A stretch of DNA of 64,000 nucleotides from Hyaloscypha bicolor E (taxonomy: Eukaryota > Ascomycota > Leotiomycetes > Helotiales > Hyaloscyphaceae). A program made the position numbers and the translations under genes. This document shows, in pieces, positions 20,677 through 34,800 of this stretch; positions within the stretch are counted from its first letter, which is position 1, and every line of letters begins with the position of its first letter. The DNA is taken from assembly GCF_002865645.1 (NCBI RefSeq), contig NW_020194677.1:434001-498000 (forward strand). The letters are read 5' to 3'. The notes under the pieces were generated by a model. That model saw only the letters and a list, made by a program, of their open reading frames with translations, was not told where the DNA came from and made no database searches.

Positions 20677-23600
20677 AATACTAAGAAGGATGAAGGGCAG
20701 GGCAAAATAGAAAATAAAGGAAGAGCGGTAACGGCCACAAAATGTGGGAGGTTGAGGTCAAATAACAGTTGCTAGAAATACCTTGCTTGAAAACCAACAA
20801 GAGCCATGTCGTGTCAGACAAACCCCTGTTCCGAAACTGACGGGGGACAGAAGTGACAGTTCCAAGCGGGGACGGCGGTTCGGGCTTTGACAACTTCTCC
20901 ACATCTTGTGTTACCTGCGCGGCTGCTACTTCGGACTTGCAGACAAACGGGATCTACCTGAATCATTCCCCGACGACAAAGCTAGAACTTGCTCTCTTAT
21001 TTCATGCCAGTACCTCCAGGGCATTATTCAGGCGTTGTTAGCAAATTAACCTCATTCTCGACGCTCGTAAGTTGGCCTCTTCCTACTCGCTCCTTCTCCT
21101 TGTTAGGGAAGACTGTTTTGAGAAGGGTGCAGGTGGCGCGATTGGAGAGACCCTGTTTGTGTTACCGCAATTTAGTTCGTCGAAACGACAGCCCCTCCCA
21201 AAGCCGACCAGTCCTGCAAGTTGCGGCACATTCGGCACCGCTCTTCCATCCCACTTCAAAATACTATTCGCCAATGTTCGAATAACCAACAATTTGGGTG
21301 GGATTTGAAACTTGGAATTTCAAACGGCTTTTTGTTTCGTGGGTCGTTCTCGGACAGTCTCCTTAAAAAGCTTGTGCGTTCTCTGGGCCCTCGAACACGA
21401 TCTCGTGAGGTGAGGCAGAAAGGAAGAGTAGAGATTGTGTGCGACGCGCACGGGAAAGAGAGTCTTGCCTCATTTCCCTGGCGCTCCATTTCCAGCTAGT
21501 TTCAAACCGATCGAGGGCTGGTTATATACTTTGGGATCCATAAGAACTTGTTCGAGCTCCAGAAACATCTCGTCCAAACTTGACGAATTGACATAAGAGA
21601 ACGCTAGATCAGATCAAGCGTGGATTAGCTAAATAAAAAAGAAAGCTGAAATGCAAAATCACACGGCGAGATGCTCGGGGGCTGCTCAGGGGCTGCTCAG
21701 GGGAGCGAGCTGAGCCGAGGGTGAGCCGAGGGTGATTAGTTCTAGCGTCGGAGTAGGAGCAGCATGCTTACTAACCGCATGTTGAACACAAGAGTGAAAG
21801 AGTTGATTCATGATACAATAGAATGTATGATTTTTGAGCGCCTCAGAGTGAGAATGTGCCACACCACGCATCTAAGTATATAGTGTTGCAGATTTTTGGG
21901 AACGTCCGTTGCTATTGTCAATATTTCACTGCTATTTTTTGTCTCAAATACCTCTCTTGTATGTCCCAGTAGTATATTTTCGTAACCTCCTCACGGAGGA
22001 TGCAAAGCACTCAATGCCGTAATTCTCAGCAATCTTAGTAGAAATGGATAATTAGCGATAGTAATTTATCTGAGCCAACCCTGATTCTTGGTGCATTTTT
22101 CTTGATGATAATGCGGTGAAAAGTGAAGTTGGAAGAGAATAAAAAGCTCCACTGGGGTGCCTCAACATGACTGGAACCCCAATACGAGACAAACAACAAT
22201 TATTGAGAGTTCGTCTCCGTACTGCATAAACAATACCGAGAATACAGTTTCTTCATACCCTTGCCCAAAGCTAAACTTCATTTCAGGTCGTTGCCTCTGA
22301 ACTGAGCTCGCTGCACTGGAAAAGAAAACCAGCCAGTATATACTGATAGTCTCGGTGTCAGTATGAGACAGAGAGAGCACCATTGGGTGAGCTCTTTTAT
22401 ACGTTAATACTGATCAGAAAAGGAGAAGCTAAGGCTGCTGACATAGAAATGGATGAAAGGTTAAAGAGAGAATGGCGGCTTAGGAGAGAAATGTAAGCCT
22501 CGACAGGCTGAGGCTCAAGGAAGAGCTGCCCAGCAAGTATGGGAATGCTAAGATGTTTTCCTACCATTCAAAGCCACTCAATGGAGAAAGGTTGAGGCGT
22601 GCAAGCAAACGAAGGAAGTCCAATCGGGGTTCATGTGGCACTTATCAAAATTGAGACGCACAAATGGCGGTATCACCTCGCTGCTATCTACATAGGACTG
22701 ACTCCGTTTTCAGAACTCAGGGTCGTACATCAAAACTTGGTTCTGAATACCTTGGAGAGAAATGTTTTTTCTATTAACTGGGAGCTTACTATCAACCTGA
22801 ATTTTGTTGTCTCATACATAAGGAGTCGTGAATCCAGGGCATAGCTCTTGTGTCCAACTCGGTGAATGAGATCCGAGTCTGCTACTAGCAACAAGAGACA
22901 TAAACAACGGCCATTGCTAGGCATGCCGCTGTCGGTGTTATTGCCAAAGTCTTTCCAGTCTGGATTAATCTCTACTCAATCCCACATACGATGCGGGGCG
23001 CTCAGCCACACTGAGAAGCTACAAATAGAGGCGGTAAAGGGGGAATGTTAGAGGCGAATCACCTGCAAGCCGCCTTTCGCACTCTTGCGCCAGAATCTCA
23101 ATCCCAAGAGCCAGAGGCCAGACTCACCCACAGTATCCCAACAGTGCATTGGCCTGTTCTGCACAGGCTGTGAAATTTGACATTGAAACACTGCGTGCAA
23201 GTGCTCACCCCTTTCCCTCCACACATCCATAGCATTTTCCCCACTCCGCGCAGTTCAAGCCTTAATCTCATACCTACGATAAAATTTAGACACCGTCACT
23301 TCAAGAAAAAGAAGAAAGGCCAAAGGATCGAGAGCGATAAGAAAGCGCTTGAACCTCTGTCGTCATGTCCCAAATGGCCTCAGCTACAGTCCACTCCACC
23401 CTGAAGCGAAGTGAGAGTGACAAGATGACCGCTTGACAGCTTGGCAACTCACCAATTAACGTAGAGTGAAGCCTTGCTCATGAAAATGACAAAAACCCCA
23501 CCAAGAATCCAAATAATTTAAACAAACAAAAATAGGAAAGGTGGGGCGGCATACTTTGAGAACGACGGACAGCTTGCACCGCAAGGGGCTGTTGATGGGG

Positions 23601-26600
23601 GAAGGTGAGAGGCAAGGAGAGGCAAAAGAGGGGGTGTGGTGGGATTCTTTGGATCAACACGTTAGACAGATCTGAGGGGTGTCAATCAAATTTCACGTGA
23701 CCATACTACCCCTTTTCTGCTAAGCGAGTCTTCAAGTCGTCGCCTATCACTTTTGCACGGAAATTGCGCTGTACAACAAGCTCTCACATGGATACTAAAC
23801 ATATGTCAACGAAAAACAACATTACATTCTGCCTTACAATTTATGCCACTAGAGTCATAACAAGTTGAGGGTGGTGAACGCGACTGGTAATGTTTTTTGA
23901 ACCCCATCACGATCTCAAATCTACTTCGAGGGTTGAAAAGTTTGTGCCTCGTAGAGCTTAATGTCGATATTTTGTAATTTGCTCGGGATATTACACCAAT
24001 AAAGTTACGCTGCATCACTGTACCGCTTCCTGCCCCAGGTTGTCCCTAGCTCAACGCCTCTTTCGTGCAGATTACGAGAGGTATCTGCTAGATTTGGGGC
24101 GTGGGATGAGTTGGCTGGGGAAAACACAGTAGAATCAGCCGTGCCTGACCAGATGAATACGGATACGGTCTTATATTTGAAATATTTGGGAATCGTTAAG
24201 TTGTGAAGGTACAGGTTGACGCGTAGCCGTGGTGGATGCGTAAGGTCTTGCCAGAGGTAAGAGATCACTTAGAGACTTACTCTTAGGCGTTTAAAAGGAT
24301 GTCTAGTTTCTACCTTCGTAGGTAATGTGGTAAGTGAGGAGAAGCCACCGGGGTGCGGAACGTTATCTTAACGTCGACGGTTTGGTGGAAGCAGGAACAA
24401 TAAGCTGCACAACTGCAAAGAAAGAACGACGAGAAAATGAGGATCTCTATCTCGCCAGCGGTCCTTTGGATAAATTATACTCTGTGACATTGGTAATTTA
24501 TTGCTGTCTAATTGTACAGCGTAAGCCAAAGTGCCTCTGTTCTCCCCTTCCGACCGCTTGAAAGTGTTTGACCTCTCGGCCATACGACTATATTTCAACC
24601 TTGTAAGCGAGTTGCTATCAATTCTCCCTTCGTTGTCACTCCTGACCGTCCTTCCACATCTCTCCATAATACTCCAGGGCATTGGGGACTGTGTTCATAT
24701 GGGACAGGAAGAGATGCTTTAGCAGGCAGATGGGCTTGTTGTATCGGGAATGACGCGGCTCGCAAGTGTCGACGGGTCATCGCAAAGGGTAGTCATCGTC
24801 GATTTGACGCTTTCTCTTGTTTGTAGACTTCCGTCCCTCAGTTGGCGTGGGACTGACGCCTTTCGGCCGTCCCGTTCGTTCGACGAACTACATTTCCCCA
24901 AGTCGCTCATAACCACCGAACGTCTTCAATACTGGCCACATAGAGAAGAAGATTCTTGTCTCGTTGACGTTGCATCCTCTTAGTGTTCAGAATTGATTCT
25001 TTCCCTAGGGTCGAAATCTATGAAGGAATTGCAAAGCAAATAAAAGTAGGGCTCAAAGCTTACGTAGGCACCGGTAAAGTTTTCTCGGTATTCTCGAGGT
25101 ATTGAATCTGTTCACGTTTCACGGGTAACGGCCGAACAGGGAAAGTCGCGTTATAGTGAACTGTTCGTTTATCCAAGAGCAAAAGTCGTAAAACTTGGAT
25201 AACAAGGCGGTATTGAGGCCTAAGAAGCTTAGAAAATGCCGCCTTCTCATTGCTATCAAATCCCACTCTAATGTCACGTAGTTACTTATAGTCTCGCAAT
25301 TTTGATATTTTGATCTTCCCCCTCCTGCCTCACCAACCTGAATCACATATTCCACCACTCCTCAAATATCTTCCTGCTTATCCGACCCTAGAGAACGATC
25401 TTCCAACACCTTCTCTACGTCCAATGACCGTTTCTTCCGGTACGCCACCTGGATTCCAGCTATATCAAAGCTAACTTATATACCTCTCCCTTCTCCTCCT
25501 GGTCACCTCCTGAGTCCACATTATCCTTCCCCATTGCTCGCCTTCATGGTACCTGTTACGACATTCATGTTACTCTTACCCCCGGTATACCCACTGGATA
25601 ACCTCAGGTCTTGAGAAATCCAGGTTTCCCCGGAACGAACTAATCAGTGACTCCGGCCCTTTCATCCTGCCTGGAGCACTTTGTCACAAGTCAGTGTATC
25701 GATTGGGCAAGCTTACGGATGTGCAGCACAGGCGACTTCAGATTGCCTCTGTTTTATGAGCTTAAATGCTTGCAGCGAGAATCGTCGTATAGCTTTGTTG
25801 TCAAACTTCTTGTCATTGCCAACCGACACCGGGTGTCGTCCGGCTTTCGCCCTTCTAAACACTTCCTGACGATTGCTCTAGTACCCTGATCCCCCCTTCG
25901 CCTCCGCTCAAAGAAGTATAGCCTTATTCTTTGCTCTTTGAAGCATACCTTTCGTGTTGTGTTCTCCCATTGAGCCAGGAGTGCATCTAATAGGTGCTGC
26001 TATCATGTCTACTCCTCTTTATTCGCCTTTTAACGGAAACGATAGTAAGCAATTTCACAAGACAGCTCTTGCCCCAGACACAAACCCGATCGCAACTACT
26101 TGAGCATCATAGCGTAAAGATCATCAGCCTTTTCTTGATTTATTCTCCTTGGTTAGTATAAAACGCCGTGGGCTCTAATACAATGCCAACATACACTAAC
26201 TTAGGATTTGACGGTATAGAATACTATCCGACACGTTGCACAATTACTAACACGATTAAAGACAGATCAGTATTTAATTTCGCAAATGTTTACTTCGCGA
26301 AAGTCAACCTTCTTAGATATTGCTAGTAATTGTAAAAGAAGCGCTATGTACATGAGTTTCTACAGCGCTGCCAAATTCTTTATCGTTGTCTCACTCTCGC
26401 TGGTTGTCGTCAACTTGTCCAGTTTTCTACTGTCTTCCCCTCTTTCCAACCATTGTACCGGCGATCGTTTTATTCCCTTCTCTTCTGGTCAGAAACAGAC
26501 CGTATTTATTCCTCATTGAAGTATACACTCGGTCTCAAAAGCCAACTTCTCAGTAAATCTGCCAGTGCTTGATTATGAAGGATCAAGTTTCGGTGTTGTT

Positions 26601-29129
26601 ATTAAGCTCTTTGTCGCCATTGCTCCTTCCCCTCCTCAACCCGTTTCCTGGTACACATTATTATTGGATCTACTTGCCCAAACCCACAAGCTTAAGTCCG
26701 TTTACTGCGTCACTATCCCCCACTCTCACGCCTAGAGCTTTTGATACCCGCATCCACTTTGCCCCCCGCCATCATTCATTCCCCTGGTCCATGTATATCT
26801 TGAGTTGCTTCGTCGTTGTCGCTGCCATGTCTCCTTTTAATCAAAGCCTAAGCTGTTTAAGCAAAGAGCAGTCCTATAATTTCTTTATCGGCCTACCTTT
26901 ATAAGGCTAAATGATAAGTGGGAGCATAAAAAAGCAATATCTGGATAATGAATTCTTACCTAACAATGAAGCTTAGATATCTGTAGCTGTATTGTCCCTA
27001 GCGCAGGCAAACGACTTTCAAGAGAGGGCCTTCGTTGAACTTGAAAGCGCAATTTGTTACTTGAACAATGAATAAAAAGCTCTTCTCATGATATCTGCCC
27101 CTCTTTCTCCGAATTCCATTTCCCGTCTACTATGTCAATGCTCTTATTGCCGTCAAAACTCTCGTTGCTATTACTTCCTAATACAAGAACTCGAAAAACC
27201 TCTTTCCGGTTTCCCTCGCTATCCCCCTCCTCCAACCGCCACCCCAACTCCCTACTGTCCTTGCGCGTGCCCCCGCACTCAAACCCACGGCGTCACAGAT
27301 CCACCAGTAGGTGCCGAGTTCTGTCTTCCCTTCGTTTTATCTTTATAATTTCGCTTCATCGTTGCAGTGACAGCGATTTAACGAAAAGCTCAAGGCAGGA
27401 GAGTGAAGTACTCGTCGGCAATTCCTCGCTTTGCTGGGACTGACTTGCACTAGGCGCGCTGGCTGGAACAAGGTGCGGAAATGCATGTGAGCGCCTGCTC
27501 CTTTTCTTGACTTATACAATACACATTCCTTAGTGACAAGAAAAGAACATGCGTGATTGCCTGATATAAAAACAAAACGCCCGCCCCTGCGCTGTCCTTG
27601 TCACGATGGAATTAGGTCGAGCTACCACTATTCTCTAGTACATTACTCTGCGATCGAGGTCGGGTGAAGGTAGAAAGAAGTATCTAAAAATAGCGGACCC
27701 CGCAGAGCATAAGCAAGGACTCGACGCACTAACGCTATTCCACAGAACGAAAGTTGACAACTTGCAAGTTCGAGTTATTTCTATCAATCTCCTGGCCATC
27801 ATAGCCCTTGATGTTGTCATTTTCCATTTCCTAACCTCAACCCAGCCCCTCGCGCTCTCCCTTTCTCCATTCTCCCTTCCCCATCTACCCCAATTCTGCA
27901 ACCATTGTCCCCACTCTACCAGCACTACACCCGGATAATACACACACCCTCTAAACTCCCAACCAAAATTTGATGTTCTCGTTGCTCTGTTGTCATCGTT
28001 GCCACGTCTCGTTGTAACAAAGAATGCCGCCCCACTTTAACTTAAGCGAGACCCCCCTTTTACCCCTATTTTCAAGATCTCACCCTTCTCTCTCCCTGGC
28101 AACCGGGTTCTCCCGGCGGTCAACCAGAGAACATCACACTTCCTTGCCCCCTCCCCTCTTCATTGGTCTCGCATTACCCGAACAACCAGAATTCACTTTA
28201 ATTCTTCCCACTGGAACGCTAGATTAAAGCAGCCCCCCCGAAGGCGAGCGAGCAGGCAGAGCAGAGCAAATGGAGAAGCTTAGACCGAAAACGTCACATC
28301 ACAGTTCAAAGGCAAAGAGAGAGGATCTGTGTGCTTGCATGCCTCAATTAACTATCTATCGAGCAAACCATGCGCTTGGCACAGCTCCCCTGTTTGTTTG
28401 TTCTCGTCATTTGTTTGTTTCCTTGTACCTCTCTCCACCGTAGCAAGCACTGGGTATCATCCACTGCATCTTCTCATGCAACCCCTTCCCTCCATCCAGC
28501 AAGACCCCTCGCATTCGAGAGCCAGCAAATATCCAGTCGATCCATCCAAGCTCTCCTCAGAAAGGAAGCAGTCGACGATGTAGTGTAGCAATCTATCCCA
28601 TCCATCCATCCATCCATCCATCCCATATTTCCACCCATTTTTGCCCGCCGCCCAGCCAGCCAACCATGATTTATTTTCTCTTCCTCGATCAAATCGATTC
28701 GCTCGCTCAAATGAATCAAAGGTGCTGTGCAGGAAAAAGTGGTATCGCAATCGAGATCAGATCGAATTCCACGCTAATAAACTCCTCTTCCTGACGAGAT
28801 CGGGAAGAGGAAAGAAGGTCGAAAAAGAGTTGAAGGAAATTTTCGCTAACATAACGACAAACAACGACGCAGATGTGGAAGGCCCAGGGGAAAATCAAGC
28901 GCTAATGCCGGAGATGACGAGGAAGGAAACGCTTATGCCACACAGATGAATGAATTCTTTTGATGAAGTAGGAAGACCGAGACCGAGTTCTTTTTCGCTT
29001 CGTGAATTCGCCGCTGTTTTGAGAATGTGAAGTCGATACAAATTGTGGTACTACATATGAGAGAGGCAGATGCAGCTCCGAGGTGGGGTGCTGCAGAAGA
29101 AGAGAAGAGGCAGTCCGATATATGCGGGA
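20677..29129. other. 8.4-kb gene-poor region
   Basis: No open frame here has a recognisable domain or convincing codon pattern on either strand. The dynamin promoter lies at the left end. Local features include short tandem duplications near 21677-21733 (ggggctgctca twice, gagccgagggt twice) and strongly pyrimidine-rich plus-strand sequence at about 25300-28600, resembling promoter or leader sequence. A frame at 28370-28588 starts with a signal-peptide-like segment (MRLAQLPCLFVLVICLFPC) but has no other support. Non-coding transcripts cannot be excluded. Confidence 0.45.
28595..28623. repeat. (TCCA)n microsatellite
   Basis: About seven uninterrupted copies of a 4-bp unit (atcc/tcca) are seen in the pyrimidine-rich region downstream of the cyclin gene. 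Confidence 0.9.
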
Positions 29130-30355
29130 TCAATGCATTGTCATATCTTGATATGGTTGGTACTGCTGTTGCGGGATGTAAAGAGCCCCTGCTGGGGTAG
29201 GTGTGACGGGACATCGTGGTGCTGCATGATATCCCTTGATTTCATTGCCATTCATAAAGTACTCGCCTTCTGGTGTGATGGGAGGTGTCATGTAACCATG
29301 GACCATATTGCCATAAGGTTTTTGTGGCGTGCCAGGGAAGGCATTGATTGACATGGTTGGCTTTTGCATCACCGGCTCGCATGGAGGTGTAGGTGGGCTG
29401 GCTTGCCTGTTCAGGGCTTCTTGTTCTTGGAGGAATTGGTCGAGGGTGATGGAGACTCGAGACATGTGAGGTGCGGCATACTTTCGGAAGAGAACTTGCG
29501 AAGGACGATCGAGCTTGTGCGAAAGTTCCAAGATGGTCTTGCTCACTTCAACATCATGTTCGGAGGTGATGTCTGACCGACCCAAGATACCCTGTGCCAA
29601 GGCCAACGAAGCACGAGCCATGATGGAAGGCTTTTTCGAAACAAAGTCTTTGTGGTAAAGGGCGATTTCACAGATGTACCAAGCCATGTGCTCGACCTCG
29701 ACATCCTCGTGTGCGGATCCATCCTTCAAGGAAAGCTGCAACCAAGTGTCGACGGTAGGATGCCCGATAACCCATTCCAACGTATTCAAGACGTGCCATT
29801 CCATTTGTGTGAACATATCCTCGTCGTAAAGTGAGCAACACATGGACTTCAACTCCCGAATCATTGGTACTCTCTCTTTGCGATCACCATACTTGGCCGC
29901 GATGAGAAGTGCAGCACATCCCACCAATTGATAGTGTCTCTTGTAGACGACACGCCTTGAGCAATATCTGTCGAGAAGGTTGACGGCAAGGAAGAGGGTT
30001 TCGGGGAGGAGTTGGAATGCGGCATGTGCTTCTATAAGGAAGTCGATCAGGTATGGTCTCATGAACCATTGGATCTCTTGTTGGATGTCTATCGAGGCAA
30101 CGTCAGGAAGTGTCTCGTCCTGAAAGAAGATTAGCATATATTAGCCGAAACTGAAAGTCAAGGTAAATTGACCTCCATCTGCTGCATGTGATTGACGATG
30201 TCCTCAATGTAAGCATCACACGCCTGCCTCGATAATTCATTCGCCATTGCTTCTTGCTTCCGACGGCCCATCATCTTTAAGTATTCTTGTGTAGCACGCT
30301 GTGGGTAGGCCTCCTCCACAAAATAACTATCGCAGGGTTGACGGTGGTACGCCAT
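29130..30355 (-). CDS. G1/S-specific cyclin (Cln/Puc1-like)
   Basis: A cyclin that would bind the cyclin-dependent kinase to drive Start (the G1/S transition). Exons 30355-30173 and 30119-29130 give 390 residues; the 53-bp intron has donor GTCAAT (weak) and acceptor TTTCAG. The start at 30355 (MAYHRQPCDSYFVEEAYP) is the conserved one; an in-frame ATG at 30397 would add 14 residues. The N-terminal cyclin box spans about residues 80-180, with IQWFMRPYLIDFLIEAH, LFLAVNLLDRYCSRR, QLVGCAALLIAAKYGDRKE and EWHVLNTLEWVIGHPT. A second helical repeat follows (MAWYICEIALYHKDF, MARASLALAQGIL). The tail is rich in Thr-Pro sites (SPPTPPCEP, GTPQKP, TPPITPEGE, VTPTPAG), as expected for kinase-controlled turnover. 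It stands alone between two long gene-poor stretches. Confidence 0.93.
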
Positions 30356-31792
30356 ATTGAATGGTGAAGGATTTTTCGAGGTCGTTGAATCGAGCACTAG
30401 AAAGAGTGGACGTCAAGTTCTCCAGGAGCTTCGACCGACAGTGCTCAATGGTGAAAGGAATGTACTGTATTGTCCAGAGAACAAGTACAGTCGACGAATT
30501 AGATTAGTGAGCGGCTTTGGGTCAGAATTATACGGAAATGAATGAAGTGGCTAGTTCGAGACTGCCGAGAACTTGAGACCGTTGGTATCCAAGGTGATGA
30601 GACCGATATGGCCGGTCAAAGATCACTTATATCGTGGGTCTGTGCAAGGCTGAAGTCAGCGAAAATTTTCGTGGTAGTGTGGAGCGAAGGGATGCAGGTC
30701 TGGAAGCCACAGAAGCAACAAAAAAGGGGGAGAAAGATGGAGATGTTCATGGGGAATGCTCTATCACGCGGTTGAGAACGTACCAATAGGAGATACGGGG
30801 ACTGGAAGCTCCCGTTCTTGGACAGTGGTAGATCCCTTGCTGACTTGAACGTGAGTGCCTGACAATCGTCCCAGTCTTCTGGATTGCGTGGTAATCTGCG
30901 AGGCGGATGAACGAGTGAACGTCTCCAGCCTGCGGTTGCGTAGTGTGGGTGGGTTGGTGCGTGCCGAGTGGTCGGGAGGAGATGGGGAGAATGCCACCAG
31001 ATACGCGACTGTTGGCATGCAAATGCTAGGCAAGGGAGAAAAGGTCAGCCTAGATCGTCCCAAAGACAAGAAGGGTAGCTGGAGTCAAGGGTGGAAGCTG
31101 AAGCTTACCTTTAGATGTCAACTATCTCTGCTTTACCTGGGTGGAGCGTAATCTTAAAACTGAAGGTGCCAATCGAATCTGGAAATTCCGTGACAAGCTG
31201 ACAATTCAATTAGATGATCACCACTCGAGATGTCACTCAATGATCGTGATGGAGGTATTCTAGAGAGCTTTCGATAGATATCGAGGCAGATCTGGAAAAG
31301 GGGAGTCGGCAGACACGAAGAGACAGTCGATTGAATCGAGGAACGGCGGAAGGTCCAGGGAAGAAATTGGCGAGAGGCCAAGTTTCAATCCGAGTTCGGG
31401 AGGAGAGGGTATGAGGCGGAGGGACTGAAGCGTCGGGCGGTGGGTGAATTAATTCCCTCGAGGTGATCTGAATTGACAGGTACGGACCGACGAGACGAGG
31501 GATCTGGTGCACTTGGGCATCACAGGTTCTCGACTGTCGTCAACGTAGCGGGCTGTCAATTGTCTTGTGGGGGGTCCTCCTTCCCTCGGGGTGAGATGGT
31601 GAGGTCTCGAGGGTATAGAGAGGAGAAGAAGGGAGGAGGAGGATGGAGAGAGAGGAGGTTAAAGGAAGAGAGCCGTGTCGTGAGAGCAGCAGAACGGGTT
31701 CTGGTGGTGAGGCGCGCTAGGCCGGTTGCGGGAAGGCTGCGCGGTGGAGACGAGAGCAGCGAGAGGACGCAGGAGAGCTCGCAAATTCGCTT

Positions 31793-31812
31793 GCAGCAGC
31801 AGCAGCAGCAGC
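31793..31812. repeat. (CAG)n trinucleotide repeat
   Basis: About six to seven CAG/AGC units lie in GC-rich sequence upstream of the cyclin. It could read as polyglutamine in one frame, but no surrounding gene is supported, so I treat it as a simple repeat. Confidence 0.85.
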
Positions 31813-34800
31813 GGCGAGCCACCACCAAGGCAGTTCAGGCCGGCTGAAGCACGCAGCAGATTTGCAGCGCGCACAGCTCAGGGCCAGGGCTACCTTAGTC
31901 CTAGTCCATTGTTCGAGCATCAATCAGCATGAGCAGCTTGGCGGGCTGGCGAAGCGTGAAGCGTGAAAGCGTGAAAGCTTACGCTGGTCAAAATACATCT
32001 GCCAACCACAGCCAGGCCTTCTCTCGTGCCCCCCAGTTGCGGGACGACCACAACCTTGGTTAACCTTGATCGTGAGCGCGTTTTGGCCAGCGACTGGCCA
32101 GAGGAGTGACGCTGCTGACCAAACCTGACGAACACGCTTCACGCCCGCCCTGACGCGACTATCTCTGAGGATCCAGCGTGTGTTGATGGCGGAGCGAGCT
32201 GCAACTGGATCATCGTCTGCTCTCACACCTCACTGGCCTGCTGGCCTGCCGGCCGGCTCCATGGCTGATGGGCTGCTGCACGCACTCTGGGCGACAGGTC
32301 AGGATCTGGCAGGCCAGGAACAAGGTTGCATGCTGCTTCCATGGATCTCGACATGGTGGTTATTGGTCCCGGGACGTCCTCATGGGTTGTCGCCGACTCC
32401 ACGCTGGCTCTGCTTTCGGGGCACCACCAGCAGAGCAGTCATGCAGCCCCTTGCTCGCAGCACTGCAGGAGCCAGCACCATTCCACCAGCCAAATAACTT
32501 ACACACATGTCCACGGATCCAAGGAACCAAGGCACCTCGTCTTTTGATACATCGCCGGCGTCTGCTTAGAACGAATGAACGCCGCGAGGGGAATTGTTTC
32601 TCACTCGGCTCTAGGCCTGATGTCTGCGGTGGGCCACGGCCAAGACCCGCCTCGATGCCACTTCGTTTCTTGCAGCTGCGGAGCAGAGTGCGTGCATAAT
32701 CATGAGATCACGCTCCACGCGAAGCAGGCGGCGGCGGCCTTGATCGTGTGCAGATATATGCAGCAAATCGCAGCACAATAGACAATCTGCACAGCGCCCA
32801 TTCGTCCCAAGACAATCAACATGAGATCTGGATATGTCCGGTCGAGGTCTGCTGCCAGGCCATGTTTATCGATCTTTATTTTGTGCATTTCGTGGGTTGT
32901 CATGGCTGGCTGTGCCGTAGCAGCTCTCGTTCGATCTTCAGTTTGGATAGCTTCATGCACAATTGGGCTTTGCATTTTGAATCCAAACCAAACCCTACCC
33001 AGCCCGTATGTTTCTAGAGCCTTGACGTGCGGGATCCACAATTACACGTAAATAACTTCGAGTGCGTGCCTCATATCCGCCTTCTCATAAATAATTCTCC
33101 GTGTTAAGATCTGATCTTCCCGTTTCGGTAATCAACCGCCCCTTATGGTATTTCATCGCATGTTCCCTCGTCCCTCTCCCGTCTTCCCCCTTTTCCTCCT
33201 CACCTCATCAAACTCTCTTCCTCGCTGTCACAATAAAAATCACGTCAAAGACCTCATACGAGTCCGGTGGGTCTTACCTCCAACCCCGTCAGAAAATTGC
33301 CGTCGATTGCTTTCAGCTCGGTCCTCTTCCATGGAAGAAAAACGATAGGGATCTCTTCCCACCTCGTTCCCGCGGCGGTGCTCTGGGGGTTGCAGAAACG
33401 AACCCGAGAAACCCGCTCCGCACAGAGACTCCAATCGCAACGTCCGATTCTCCAGGCCGTGAAACCTTCCTTGTCTGTCACTTCCGTATGCATTTCGCCC
33501 CCAGCCCTATCAACACAACATCTACGGAGTAAGGTGAGTTTTGAACAGCAAAGCAGAACTGGCCTCTTCTGCGGCCCGTTTGGAAGATCTTTGCTAGGAC
33601 CGATTTAAAAGGAGGCTGGACGTGGGGAAGCCAATCTACCCTCCGTAAGGGGACGGAGATTCACCCCTGCTCTCTTGTTGGATTGGCTCGCAGGGCAGCC
33701 GTCACGCAACCGTACGACCCAATCTCATCTCATCTCAGTGATGTCCAGATCTATGCATTCTGACTGGTGGATCTGGAAGTAACGCGGATGTCGACATTTG
33801 AGACCTCCTTGCATTTCCAGCCTCTCCTGTCCCTCTCACGAAGAATTTCAAACGATTGACGTCCAAACAATCCCGTTTGCTGCTCCCGAAACCTTCCCTC
33901 CCGGCCGAGACCTCCGCCTCCAAAATCCACCAACAATGGGAGAAACAGCTCTGGATACGGACAGCATCAATCCTCGTGAGGGTGTCACCATCTCATTGCA
34001 GTGGAGAAAGTTCGAAGATGCAAACGCATTTGATTTCGAGATAGCGTTGAGATGGGATTCGAAAGAAGGTTCATGCATAAAAGCACAATTCCATGCACCT
34101 TAAAATTCTCCCCACACTTCACCGAGTATCCCCACCGGAACCGACACGCATCGCCCCTAAAATAGCCTCGCCTCGCGTACGAAGCTTGTGGCCGCGAGCA
34201 TTTACGTCATTTCACATGGCTCCACTGAAAATCTGCCCCTTTTAGCCGAACACACTATCCAATCTCAAAGCACTGTAACCTCATCTCAAGCTTCTTGACT
34301 GGGAATATGCCTTTACGATTTTGAGAGAGTTGGCGTTTGCCAAGGAAGCGCAATTATTAGCCGCCGTGTCGATAATTAAATTATGTTTGTTGGCAGCTCA
34401 ATAGTAACATCTCTTAAGCACCACCCTCAACTTCAAAGAAAATGCCCGATTCGTCTTCACTCCAACAAAAGAGTTCATCCCATCTCAGCTACCGCCGCGT
34501 ATCTATATTAGCATTTAACCCCCTCCCCTCCCTCTACTTCGTCTACCCGTCCACTCGGTCAATAATTCTGTCAGGCTGCGGCCCACCCACTCACTTCCAG
34601 CTCGGTGTCCAACTTCTTGGTGGAAATTTTATATATCCCTTCCGACGCGTGCGTGCTCGCGCCGCGACGAATCGTGGCGCGTCTATCTGCAAATAGGCTC
34701 GACAGCCTACTGCAAGCACTTGACTAGTCCGCTGCGCGCCGAGAAGAGAGGGGAAGGAAGATGAAAGATTGAATTTCAAGGAACAGCACCCGCCTGCATC

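Noticed and set aside
31473..31932. Overlapping Arg- and Gln-rich frames around the CAG repeat
   Set aside because: The frames exist on both strands because of low-complexity GC-rich sequence and show no conserved domain.
33101..33608. Frames of 113-143 codons on the plus strand
   Set aside because: The translation is Pro/Ser/Arg-rich and unstructured, with competing frames on both strands and no recognisable family.
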